Positions 1 to 7,893 of a stretch of 36,466 nt of DNA are shown here, piece after piece. A model generated the notes under the pieces. It was not told where the DNA came from, made no database searches, and worked only from the letters and a program-made list of their open reading frames with translations. The DNA comes from Rhizobiaceae bacterium (GTDB lineage Bacteria; Pseudomonadota; Alphaproteobacteria; Rhizobiales; Rhizobiaceae). The stretch is taken from the NCBI GenBank assembly GCA_029212415.1, contig JARGOF010000048.1:7166-43631 (forward strand), read 5' to 3'. Every line of letters starts with the position of its first letter. The first letter of the stretch is position 1. A program made the position numbers and the translations under genes.

Positions 1-1264
<1,264 letters not shown>

Positions 1265-1296
1265 TAACCAAAACAACAACCAAGGAGACGGCCGGA

Positions 1297-1941
1297 ATGA
1301 ACCAGCCCGTATTTGAAAAAGACCCAACCGATCCCGCCCGCAAGACGATCAATCCATTGCTGAAGCTGGTGCTGGAACTCGGACCGCTGATGGTCTTCTT
1401 CTTTGCCAATTCACGCGGCGCGTGGCTGGCTGAAACCTTTCCGGCCCTGGCAGCCTTTGGCGGCCCCATTTTCGTGGCAACCGGTCTGTTCATGATCGCC
1501 ACGGCCACATCTCTGATCGTGTCCTGGATTCTGACCCGGACATTGCCGATCATGCCGCTTGTATCCGGCATTGTGGTCTTTGTATTCGGCGCACTGACGC
1601 TCTGGCTGCAGAACGAGACATTCATCAAGATGAAGCCGACAATCGTCAATGGCCTGTTTGCCAGCATTCTGCTTGGCGGCCTGCTGTTTGGAAAAGCCTT
1701 GCTGGGCTATGTCTTTGACAGTGCATTCAAGCTGGATGCCGAAGGCTGGCGCAAACTGACCTTGCGCTGGGGGCTGTTTTTCATCTTTCTCGCCGTGCTC
1801 AATGAAGTGATCTGGCGCAGCTTCTCCACCGATTTCTGGGTCGCCTTCAAGGTCTGGGGCACCATGCCCATCACCATCCTGTTCACCATGAGCCAGATGC
1901 CGCTGATCATGAAGCATACGGTGGAAGAGAAAACCGAGTAG
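1297..1941 (+). CDS. yciB: YciB/IspZ family inner membrane protein (septation protein A)
   Basis: A 214-residue polytopic inner membrane protein of the YciB (IspZ, septation protein A) family, linked in other bacteria to cell envelope and septum integrity. Seen here are the N-terminal [18 protein letters not shown] segment, several hydrophobic helices, and a conserved C-terminal stretch with [26 protein letters not shown] and a final MSQMPLI motif. Length matches the family. The ATG at 1297 has a good ribosome site, AAGGAG at 1282-1287, nine bases upstream. It follows ftsY by 32 bases on the same strand, the usual order in Rhizobiales. The next gene is convergent, with a structured gap between. 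Confidence 0.93.
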   Translation: MNQPVFEKDPTDPARKTINPLLKLVLELGPLMVFFFANSRGAWLAETFPALAAFGGPIFVATGLFMIATATSLIVSWILTRTLPIMPLVSGIVVFVFGALTLWLQNETFIKMKPTIVNGLFASILLGGLLFGKALLGYVFDSAFKLDAEGWRKLTLRWGLFFIFLAVLNEVIWRSFSTDFWVAFKVWGTMPITILFTMSQMPLIMKHTVEEKTE

Positions 1942-1961
1942 CGCGGGGAATTGCGGGCTCT

Positions 1962-2022
1962 GCCCGGAGCGAGGCAAGGGGTGCTGCAAGTGGGGCCCAG
2001 AGCGAAGTAACTGGGTGCTGCA
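1962..2022 (+). repeat. Imperfect direct repeat of about 27-28 bases, two copies
   Basis: Copy one (1962-1988) and copy two (1995-2022) share the pattern GCCC-GAGCGA-(G/A)-A-GGGTGCTGCA with a one-base length difference. The copies begin 33 bases apart, just after the yciB stop codon. Function is unknown. Confidence 0.65.
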
Positions 2023-2078
2023 CCTCAGAAGAGTGTTACGGAAAACACGGGAGTTGCGCTGCGAGGCTGGGATCTTTT

Positions 2079-2294
2079 CCGCTCACGGCGAGCGGCGCTG
2101 AAGCGCCTGCCTGCGCGGGGCGCGGCCAAACTGTTGGCCGGGCTGCGGTCGCAGCCTGTTGAGTGCCTTGCTGGCAGACACCGGGTGCAGCAAGCACGGC
2201 CTTACTGACAGGCACTCACCCGCCGAAGGCGGCAAGCGCGACCGCGCGTCGGGGCCAATGCCCCGCCCCGTCTGGAGCCAGCGCCGCAAGGCGC
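2079..2294. repeat. Cluster of GC-rich hairpins (REP-like array or structured RNA)
   Basis: At least seven perfect short inverted repeats follow each other: 2079-2095 (CCGCTC/GAGCGG), 2094-2107 (GGCGC/GCGCC, loop TGAA), 2124-2139 (GGCCAA/TTGGCC), 2141-2156 (GGCTGC/GCAGCC), 2220-2232 (CCGCC/GGCGG), 2251-2264 (GGGGC/GCCCC) and 2281-2294 (GCGCC/GGCGC, loop GCAA). Between them a long stem closes 2161-2217 (GAGTGCCT/AGGCACTC), with CTTGCT/AGCAAG nested at 2167-2194. Stable stems with tetraloops suggest an RNA or REP-type palindromes, but either strand could be the active one. Confidence 0.7.
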
Positions 2295-2300
2295 GTTCGG

Positions 2301-2330
2301 CGTGAAGACATTATAAATGCCGTGAAGACA
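2301..2330 (+). repeat. 10-base direct repeat spaced by 10 bases
   Basis: CGTGAAGACA occurs at 2301-2310 and again at 2321-2330, so the two sites sit 20 bases, or about two helical turns, apart. It lies at the ccmG-side edge of the hairpin cluster. Its function is unknown; chance is possible. Confidence 0.5.
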
Positions 2331-2385
2331 ATACCAAAGCCATCCGTATTCCGCGCGGCAACGCAGTGGTACCGTACCCTCTTCT

Positions 2386-2994
2386 TTATCCGGTCGGAGA
2401 GCTCAGCGCTTTCTCAATCTGCGGCAGCAGTTCATCACGTATGGTCTCGGGGCTGAACGGTCCGATCTGCTTGAAGATAATGACGCCATTTCTATCGAGA
2501 AGATAGGTCTCGGGAATGCCGTAAACACCCCAGTCAATGGCTGAAATGCCTTTCGGGTCGACACCGACAGCCGCATAGGGGTTTCCAAGTTCGCCGAGGA
2601 ACCGCAGCGCGTTGGGCGTCTGGTCCTTGTAGTTGATGCCGACCAGATTGATGCGCTCATCGCGGGCCAGAGCCATCAACAGCGGATGCTCTGCGCGACA
2701 GGGAACGCACCAGCTTGCCCAGACATTGACCAGCGTCACCTTGCCCTCAACCAGCGCCGTGCTCAAGGCCGGAACCTGCTGACCATTGCGGACAAGACCT
2801 TCAAGCGGCGGCAGATCCAGCGCTGGCGCCCCGGTGCCGATCAGCACGGAGGGGATCGTTGAAATATCCTTGTCGGACAACAGCTGGCTCAGGAATACGG
2901 CGGCAAGCGCCACAAAGGCAATCAGCGGCAGGAAGGCCATCCACTGACGTCGTTTCACGCGTTTTTCGGGCGTCTGTTCTGATTCGTCAGCCAT
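2386..2994 (-). CDS. ccmG: Thiol:disulfide interchange protein CcmG/DsbE
   Basis: CcmG is the membrane-anchored periplasmic thioredoxin that keeps apocytochrome c cysteines reduced for haem attachment. The 202-residue protein has a basic N-terminus, one membrane anchor at about residues 19-37, and a thioredoxin fold with the active site WASWCVPC (Cys96, Cys99). A GVYGIPETYLLDRNG segment follows, with the cis-proline typical of the family. I chose the ATG at 2994 (MADESEQ), which overlaps the end of ccmD by eight bases. An in-frame upstream start at 3075 would read through ccmD and add a non-conserved N-terminus. It is the last gene of ccmC-ccmD-ccmG, and the hairpin cluster lies downstream. 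Confidence 0.94.
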   Translation of the reverse strand: MADESEQTPEKRVKRRQWMAFLPLIAFVALAAVFLSQLLSDKDISTIPSVLIGTGAPALDLPPLEGLVRNGQQVPALSTALVEGKVTLVNVWASWCVPCRAEHPLLMALARDERINLVGINYKDQTPNALRFLGELGNPYAAVGVDPKGISAIDWGVYGIPETYLLDRNGVIIFKQIGPFSPETIRDELLPQIEKALSSPTG

Positions 2995-3163
2995 GATCAG
3001 CCTTTGCCGGAGCACTGTCCGACCTGCGCCTGACGCCGCGCGATTCCAGCGCGGCCAGTTCGGCCTTGCGGGCACGCTGGTCGATTATGACCCAGGCGAC
3101 AAGCGCCAGAACGACAAATGCCGAAGCCGCATAAGAGATCAGGACATAGGCGAAATGGCTCAT
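2987..3163 (-). CDS. ccmD: Haem exporter protein CcmD
   Basis: CcmD is a very small membrane protein that helps release holo-CcmE from the CcmABC complex. This reading frame of 58 residues starts at the ATG at 3163 (MSHFAYVLISYAASAF), has a single hydrophobic helix at about residues 6-27, then a basic tail with DQRARKAELAALE. This matches the usual CcmD pattern of a Tyr-rich N-terminus, one helix and a charged cytoplasmic tail. It sits between ccmC (7-base gap) and ccmG (8-base overlap), which makes the call firm despite its size. Confidence 0.9.
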   Translation of the reverse strand: MSHFAYVLISYAASAFVVLALVAWVIIDQRARKAELAALESRGVRRRSDSAPAKADHG

Positions 3164-3170
3164 GACGGGA

Positions 3171-3920
3171 TTATCCTCGGGCCGAACGGGCCGCCTGCCG
3201 GCGCATGGACGCCACCCGCCGGCGCCAGATTTCGTTGCGCATGGCGGCAAAATGCAGGGTGAAAAACAGCATCGAAAAGGCCAGCGCCATGACAAGCAGC
3301 GGATAAAGCAGCGAGGGATGGATGGTTGGACCGTCAAGGCGCATGACGCTGGCAGGCTGATGCAAAGTGTTCCACCATTCAACCGAAAATTTGATGATCG
3401 GAATATTGATATAGCCGACCAGAATAATGATCGCCGAAACCCGCGCCGAGCGGGCCGGATCATCCATCGCCCGATTGAGTGCAATCAGGCCGAGATACAT
3501 CAGGAAAAGCACAAAGACGGATGTCAGCCGCGCATCCCATACCCACCAGGTCCCCCACATGGGTTTGCCCCACAAGGAACCGGTCAGCAGCGCCAGAAAG
3601 GTAAAAGCCGCACCAATCGGCGCGGCGGCTTTGGCCGCCACATCGGCCAGGGGATGACGCCAGACAAGCGTGCCGATCGCAGCAATCGCCATGACCGTAT
3701 AGCACATCATCGCCAGCCAGGCCGATGGCACATGGATGAACATGATGCGCACGGTCATGCCCTGCTGGTAATCCTCCGGTGCCTGAAAGCTCAGATAAAG
3801 ACCGACAGCAAACAGCAAGACCGTCACACAGATCATCCACGGCATCAGTCTTCCCGCAACCGTCAGGAAGCGGGTTGGGTTTGCAAGTCCTGTCAAAAAG
3901 GCGGCAATGCTGGCGATCAT
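3171..3920 (-). CDS. ccmC: Haem exporter / haem handling protein CcmC
   Basis: CcmC presents haem to the chaperone CcmE at the periplasmic face of the inner membrane. The 249-residue protein has about six hydrophobic helices and the tryptophan-rich WWD signature WGKPMWGTWWVWDARLTS near the middle. Conserved periplasmic histidines that bind haem are also recognisable, in IMFIHVPSAW (about residue 63) and in the GPTIHPSLLYP stretch. The ATG at 3920 has an AGGGAA ribosome site close upstream. It is the first gene of the ccmC-ccmD-ccmG block. In contrast to the usual contiguous ccmABCDG order of relatives, it is cut off from ccmAB by about 2.4 kb holding two unrelated genes, so it may need its own promoter. 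Confidence 0.95.
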   Translation of the reverse strand: MIASIAAFLTGLANPTRFLTVAGRLMPWMICVTVLLFAVGLYLSFQAPEDYQQGMTVRIMFIHVPSAWLAMMCYTVMAIAAIGTLVWRHPLADVAAKAAAPIGAAFTFLALLTGSLWGKPMWGTWWVWDARLTSVFVLFLMYLGLIALNRAMDDPARSARVSAIIILVGYINIPIIKFSVEWWNTLHQPASVMRLDGPTIHPSLLYPLLVMALAFSMLFFTLHFAAMRNEIWRRRVASMRRQAARSARG

Positions 3921-3974
3921 GGTTCCCTATCTAGCGATTGGAACGGTTCTCGACAATGGCGCATTTGACGCAGG

Positions 3975-4003
3975 CGGATATTTTCAAATTGTCTTGTCTT
4001 CAA
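3975..4003 (-). promoter_or_regulatory. Candidate promoter for ccmC-ccmD-ccmG
   Basis: On the minus strand, TTGAAG (4003-3998) and TATCCG (3980-3975) are separated by 17 bases, about 55 bases before the ccmC start. The match is moderate. The site is of interest because ccmCDG no longer follows ccmB directly. Read-through from the lysE-type gene upstream is the alternative. Confidence 0.35.
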
Positions 4004-4038
4004 GACGCCAGTGCCTGTTCCATGCCTGCCCCGGGATA

Positions 4039-4650
4039 TCACCGGTCCGCAAAGGCAAGTCTGAGGCCGAGCAGACCGAAGGCTCCGGCAAAGGAACGCC
4101 TCAGCCAGGTCATCACCTGCGGGCGCCCCGCCATATAGGCACGGGTCAATGAGGCGCATGTTCCGTAGCCGACAAAGACCACGAATGTCAGCAGCATGAA
4201 TATTGCCGCAAGAAACAGCATCTCAGCCGTGGCATGGGCGGCATTTGCGGGGACGAATTGCGGCAGAAAGGCCAGAAAGAAGAAGGAGAGTTTGGGGTTC
4301 ACAGAGTTGATGAGAAAACCGTTGGTCACGATCCTGATGGCCGGTATCTGTTTTTTGAGCTCCGAAATCTCCAGCGGACCTTTGTCCCGCAGGATACTCC
4401 AGGCCATGTAGAGCAGATAGACAACACCCACATATTTGACGATCTGAAAAGCCATTGCGCTGGCATGCAGCAAAGCGGCCAGACCAATGATACTGGCCAC
4501 GATATGCGGAACGATCCCCATTGTGCAGCCAAATGCGGCAACAATGCCTGCCCGCATGCCGCCACCAAGTCCCCACGCCAAAGTGTATAGGACACCGGCT
4601 CCGGGCAACAGGATCACGACGATTGATGTCAGCAAAAATTCCATGCTCAT
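4039..4650 (-). CDS. LysE/RhtB family amino acid exporter
   Basis: A 203-residue inner membrane protein of the LysE/RhtB translocator family, whose members export amino acids or derivatives; the substrate here is not predictable. Visible are about six hydrophobic helices, the N-terminal LLPGAGVLYTLAWGLGGGMRAG region (the family glycine/proline-rich motif), and the conserved NGFLINSVNPKLSFFFLAFLPQFV segment. The start is either the ATG at 4650 or a second ATG two codons later; the ribosome site is weak. It lies on the same strand as ccmC with a 118-base gap and is divergent from the M32 peptidase. With that gene it forms the block separating ccmC from ccmB. A second, different LysE-type gene lies at 27698-28345. 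Confidence 0.87.
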   Translation of the reverse strand: MSMEFLLTSIVVILLPGAGVLYTLAWGLGGGMRAGIVAAFGCTMGIVPHIVASIIGLAALLHASAMAFQIVKYVGVVYLLYMAWSILRDKGPLEISELKKQIPAIRIVTNGFLINSVNPKLSFFFLAFLPQFVPANAAHATAEMLFLAAIFMLLTFVVFVGYGTCASLTRAYMAGRPQVMTWLRRSFAGAFGLLGLRLAFADR

Positions 4651-4740
4651 GATCTGCCGGTTCCCTTGCGTCAGGAGGTTTGCATTTGTTGTAACGGGAC
4701 CGCCGCATCATTGGCAAGTCGCAACCCCTGCCGAGGTATG

Positions 4741-4768
4741 TTGCGCCTCCCGGCGGCTTTGCTATAAG
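4741..4768 (+). promoter_or_regulatory. Candidate promoter for the M32 carboxypeptidase gene
   Basis: TTGCGC (4741-4746) and TATAAG (4763-4768) are separated by 16 bases and end 36 bases before the ATG at 4805. They lie in the divergent gap between the LysE-type gene and the peptidase gene. The match is fair; there is no experimental support. Confidence 0.35.
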
Positions 4769-4804
4769 GCCTTTATCCTTGTCCCCTTCCGTCAGGCCGA
4801 TTTC

Positions 4805-6274
4805 ATGTCTTTGAACCTGCTCCTCGATCATCTCAAACACACCGCAGCGCTGTCTCAGGTCTCGGGCATTCTGTCCTGGGATCAGGAAGCCATAATGCCG
4901 GTCAAGGGTGCTGTGCAGCGCGCCGAACAGGCCGGCGCTCTGGCAAGCGTGATTCACGCGCGCAACGGCGACCCGCATATTCCCGAATGGATTGCCGCCA
5001 TAGACCCGGACAGGCTTTCTGCCTTTGACCGGCGCAATATTGCCGAAGCGCAACGCGGCTACGACAAGGCCACCAGAATTCCGGCGCGGCTTGCCGAAGA
5101 AAGCGCCCGTGCCGCCTCGCAGGGTCAGCGGATCTGGGCCGCGGCCCGCGCCGAAAAGAATTTCAGCGCCTTCGCGCCTGCCTTGAAGAAGAATATCGAT
5201 CTGAAGCGCGAGGAGGCCAAATGTCTCTCGGCTCCAGGCAGCGATCTTTATGATTGTCTGCTGGATGATTATGAGCCGGGCGCACGCGCTTGCGAGCTGC
5301 AGCCATTGCTTGAAAGCCTTCGGCCCGGTCTGGTGGCGCTTCGCGAAAAGATCGCCGGGAAACCGATGCCCAAGGCCCTGACCGGAAACTTCCCGGCCGC
5401 CGGCCAGTTGATGCTGGCACGGCAGATTGCGGTACAACTGGGCTATGATCTCGAGGCCGGCCGCATCGATACGGTGGTCCATCCTTTCTGTTCGGGAACC
5501 GGCGGCGATGTGCGCATTACCACGCGAACCGATGAGGAAGACCCGCTCAATTGCCTTTACTCCACGGTTCATGAAGTCGGCCATGCGCTTTATGCGCAGG
5601 GCATAACGGATGAATTCATGCCCGCCGCCGATTATTGCTCGATGGGTGTGCATGAAAGCCAGTCACGGTTTTGGGAAAATCAGATTGGCCGCTCGCGCCC
5701 CTTTGCAGACTGGCTGTTTCCGGCCATGGAAAAGGCATTTGGCACCATGTCACTGAATGGGCCTGATCAGCTTTACGCGGCGGTCAACCGGGTCGAGACC
5801 GGCTTCATCCGCACCGAAGCCGATGAGGTGCATTACAACCTGCACATTCTTCTGCGCTTTGAACTGGAACGCGAACTGATTGCCGGAACGCTGGAGGTCG
5901 ATGATCTGGAAGAGGCCTGGAACACCCGATTTGAACGGGATTTCGGCCTGGCTGTTCCCGATGCGAGCCTCGGTGTCCTGCAGGATGTGCACTGGTCAAT
6001 CGGCCTCTTCGGCTATTTCCCCACCTATAGTCTTGGCAATATCTATTCCGCCTGCCTCGACAAGGCCATGCGCGCCGACCTGCCGGGCCGCGATGACATG
6101 GTGCGCACGGCGCAGACCGCGCCGGTTCTGGGCTGGCTGCGCGAAAGGATCCACCACAAGGGACGGGTTCTTTCAGCCCCGCAATTGATCGAGCAGGCAA
6201 CCGGTGAGGCACCCAGCGCCGCACCGCTGATCCACTATCTCGAAGCGAAATTCGGCGCGCTCTACGATTTGTAA
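4805..6274 (+). CDS. M32 family metallocarboxypeptidase (Taq carboxypeptidase type)
   Basis: A cytoplasmic metal-dependent carboxypeptidase of family M32, which removes C-terminal residues from peptides. The 489-residue length fits the family. The zinc-binding HEVGH motif is in STVHEVGHALYAQG (near base 5570), and the downstream glutamate ligand is in the MGVHESQSRFWENQ segment (near 5650). The HPFCSGTGGDVRITTR and YHPTYS-like GYFPTYSLGNIYSA regions are also characteristic. I chose the ATG at 4805 (MSLNLLLDHL); an open frame extends upstream to 4487 but overlaps the divergent LysE gene and has no family similarity. It is convergent with ccmB, with a 13-base gap, and its presence here interrupts the ccm cluster. 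Confidence 0.94.
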   Translation: MSLNLLLDHLKHTAALSQVSGILSWDQEAIMPVKGAVQRAEQAGALASVIHARNGDPHIPEWIAAIDPDRLSAFDRRNIAEAQRGYDKATRIPARLAEESARAASQGQRIWAAARAEKNFSAFAPALKKNIDLKREEAKCLSAPGSDLYDCLLDDYEPGARACELQPLLESLRPGLVALREKIAGKPMPKALTGNFPAAGQLMLARQIAVQLGYDLEAGRIDTVVHPFCSGTGGDVRITTRTDEEDPLNCLYSTVHEVGHALYAQGITDEFMPAADYCSMGVHESQSRFWENQIGRSRPFADWLFPAMEKAFGTMSLNGPDQLYAAVNRVETGFIRTEADEVHYNLHILLRFELERELIAGTLEVDDLEEAWNTRFERDFGLAVPDASLGVLQDVHWSIGLFGYFPTYSLGNIYSACLDKAMRADLPGRDDMVRTAQTAPVLGWLRERIHHKGRVLSAPQLIEQATGEAPSAAPLIHYLEAKFGALYDL

Positions 6275-6287
6275 AACGATCCGATCC

Positions 6288-6947
6288 TCAATCGGCTGAA
6301 GCCCGCAGGGCGGCGCTTGCCGCCAGCGGCCCGAGCACGGAAAAAAACAACGTGATGGCACACAGGATCAGGAACGGCGGCGTAAAGGGCGCCGGATCCT
6401 CGACGGCGCCATAGACCGCGCTGACACCGAAGATCAGCACAGGCACGGCCAGCGGCAGCACCAGCACCGATACCAGCACGCCGCCGCGCGGCAGCGCGAC
6501 GGATACAGCGGCACCGACCGCGCCAATAAAGGTGATGGCCGGCGTTCCGACGAGCAGGGTCGCCGCAACCGCCAGCATGGCCACCCCCTTGATGTTCATC
6601 AGCAGACCGAGAACCGGTGAGGCGATGATCAGCGGCAACCCGGTGCCGGCCCAATGGGCCAGGCATTTGACAAGCACCGTCAGGAACATCGGCGTCTCCT
6701 GCATCAGCATGATGTCCAGCGAGCCATCTTCACGGTCATGCTGGAAAAGCCGGTCGAGACCCAGCAAGGCCGCCAAAAGGGCGCCGATCCAGAGAATGGC
6801 CGGGCCGATGAGGGACAAAAGCTTGAGATCGGGGCCGACACCAAAGGGAATCACCGCGACCACGGCCAGAAAGAACAGCACACCGATCAGCGCGCCACCA
6901 CCGGCGCGCATGGACAGCCGCAGGTCACGCAGGAAAAGCGCCCACAT
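6288..6947 (-). CDS. ccmB: Haem exporter permease CcmB
   Basis: CcmB is the membrane subunit that works with the ATPase CcmA in the CcmABCD complex to release haem-loaded CcmE. The 219-residue protein is almost wholly hydrophobic with about six helices, and has the family N-terminus (ALFLRDLRLSMRAGGG) and the conserved FQHDREDGSLD segment at about residue 70. Its ATG at 6947 overlaps the ccmA stop codon (TGATG), indicating translational coupling. Downstream, where ccmC would be expected, lies a convergent M32 peptidase gene. Confidence 0.95.
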   Translation of the reverse strand: MWALFLRDLRLSMRAGGGALIGVLFFLAVVAVIPFGVGPDLKLLSLIGPAILWIGALLAALLGLDRLFQHDREDGSLDIMLMQETPMFLTVLVKCLAHWAGTGLPLIIASPVLGLLMNIKGVAMLAVAATLLVGTPAITFIGAVGAAVSVALPRGGVLVSVLVLPLAVPVLIFGVSAVYGAVEDPAPFTPPFLILCAITLFFSVLGPLAASAALRASAD

Positions 6948-7618
6948 CAGCCAGCCTCCGGGTCGGCAAATGGGTCTTCGTGACTCAACCGCGCGTCCTC
7001 ATCCGGCATCAAGACAAGATTTTGTGCCTTCTCGAAGCCGAGAGGCTGGTGGGTAGCCGCAATCACCATGCCACCGGCCTCCAGCTGGTCTTCAACCAGA
7101 TCGGCGAACATGTGCCGCGACGCCAGATCAAGCGCCGCAGTTGGCTCATCCAGGATCCACACCGGCCTGAACGACGTCATCAACCGTGCCATGGCGATAC
7201 GCCGCTTCTGACCGGCGGAAAGATAACCGAAGGGCAGATGCGCCACCCCTTCAAGCCCCACCGCCGCAACAGCGTCCGGAACGCTGAGTACCCGATGATC
7301 CTGCGCATTGGCCTCATTGATCATGAATTTTTGCCAGAAATCCAGATTTTCGCTGACTGTCAGCTCCGGCTTCATGCCATTGTGATGCCCAAGATAATGC
7401 GAGGCTTCCGCCACAGTTTCATAGGGCCCGCCTTCCAGCGTCACCGCACCCTGCGCATCCGGCAACAATCCGGCCAGAACCCGCAAAAGCGTTGATTTGC
7501 CCACACCATTGGGACCCGACACCACAAGCGCCTCGCCTGAAGACAGGGAAAAGCTGATTCCGGAAAAGAAGATCTGGCCACCACGCGCAACCGATATATT
7601 CTCGGCAAGTAGCCGCAT
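6947..7618 (-). CDS. ccmA: Haem exporter ATP-binding protein CcmA
   Basis: ABC-type ATPase subunit of the cytochrome c maturation complex. The 223-residue single-domain protein has Walker A GPNGVGKST (about residues 35-43), an ABC signature variant YLSAGQKRRIAMARL, Walker B VWILDEPTAALD and a switch histidine in AATHQPLG. The AGQKRR signature, rather than the usual SGGQ, is typical of CcmA. It is the first gene of ccmA-ccmB and is divergent from acnA across a 275-base control region that holds a candidate iron-control element. The ATG at 7618 has GGGAGAA upstream at a slightly long spacing. Confidence 0.95.
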   Translation of the reverse strand: MRLLAENISVARGGQIFFSGISFSLSSGEALVVSGPNGVGKSTLLRVLAGLLPDAQGAVTLEGGPYETVAEASHYLGHHNGMKPELTVSENLDFWQKFMINEANAQDHRVLSVPDAVAAVGLEGVAHLPFGYLSAGQKRRIAMARLMTSFRPVWILDEPTAALDLASRHMFADLVEDQLEAGGMVIAATHQPLGFEKAQNLVLMPDEDARLSHEDPFADPEAG

Positions 7619-7651
7619 GAGGCATCGTTCTCCCTGTCAGAAATGCTGCAT

Positions 7652-7675
7652 CACGGAAAAACTCATATTTCCGTG
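7652..7675. promoter_or_regulatory. Inverted repeat upstream of ccmA, possible operator
   Basis: A perfect 8-base inverted repeat, CACGGAAA (7652-7659) and TTTCCGTG (7668-7675), has an 8-base AT-rich spacer and lies about 35-57 bases before the ccmA start. On the minus strand it would fall in the ccmA leader or near the transcription start. The cognate protein is unknown. Confidence 0.4.
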
Positions 7676-7677
7676 CA

Positions 7678-7707
7678 TTGTGCTCTAGAACCATTCTACA
7701 AAATTAT
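7678..7707. promoter_or_regulatory. Candidate Irr-type iron-control element in an acnA/ccmA promoter
   Basis: TCTAGAACCATTCTACA at 7684-7700 matches the rhizobial iron-control element (TTTAGAA-N3-TTCTAAA, the site for Irr) at all but two positions. On the plus strand it lies exactly between a possible -35 TTGTGC (7678-7683) and a possible -10 AATTAT (7702-7707). A repressor bound there would block RNA polymerase. The motif is palindromic and could also act on ccmA. The consensus is from memory of the Irr literature; regulation here is inference. Confidence 0.5.
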
Positions 7708-7835
7708 CTATAAAGCTCGCAACCACGCCAGCGGTCGGCGTGAACCCCATATTTGCGCCGAACATGGTTATGGGTCAATCACACGGATTGATCTTCCACG
7801 AGCGGACAGCGGAAATGGCCGCACCCGCAGGCTTT

Positions 7836-7861
7836 GATATGCTTATGGCATATCTATAAGC
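7836..7861 (+). promoter_or_regulatory. Overlapping inverted repeats in the acnA leader region
   Basis: GATATGC (7836-7842) pairs with GCATATC (7848-7854), while GCTTAT (7841-7846) pairs with ATAAGC (7856-7861). The two stems share bases, so only one can form at a time. They lie 33 bases before the acnA start. They may be a protein-binding site or a small mRNA switch; nothing more can be said from sequence. Confidence 0.4.
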
Positions 7862-7893
7862 GTTCGTTCGAAAGTTTCGGTGAACCAACGTAG

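Larger units (their letters stand above)
1942..2385. other. Convergent intergenic region, 444 bases, no gene
   Basis: This gap lies between the 3' ends of yciB and ccmG. It holds an imperfect direct repeat (1962-1988 and 1995-2022), a dense run of GC-rich hairpins (2079-2294), and a 10-base direct repeat CGTGAAGACA at 2301-2310 and 2321-2330. Short open frames across it (for example 2163-2456 on the plus strand) have arginine-, alanine- and proline-rich translations with no family resemblance, so I see no protein gene here. Confidence 0.8.

Noticed and set aside
2163-2456. 97-codon open frame on the plus strand between yciB and ccmG
   Set aside because: It overlaps the hairpin cluster and the end of ccmG, and its composition is that of GC-rich non-coding DNA. 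There is no ribosome site or family likeness.
3162-3968. 268-codon open frame opposite ccmC
   Set aside because: It lies wholly antisense to ccmC and is rich in Arg, His and Gln, as expected for the reverse strand of a membrane protein gene.
4223-5653. 476-codon open frame opposite the M32 peptidase and LysE genes
   Set aside because: Antisense shadow; it runs across two real genes and their divergent promoter region.
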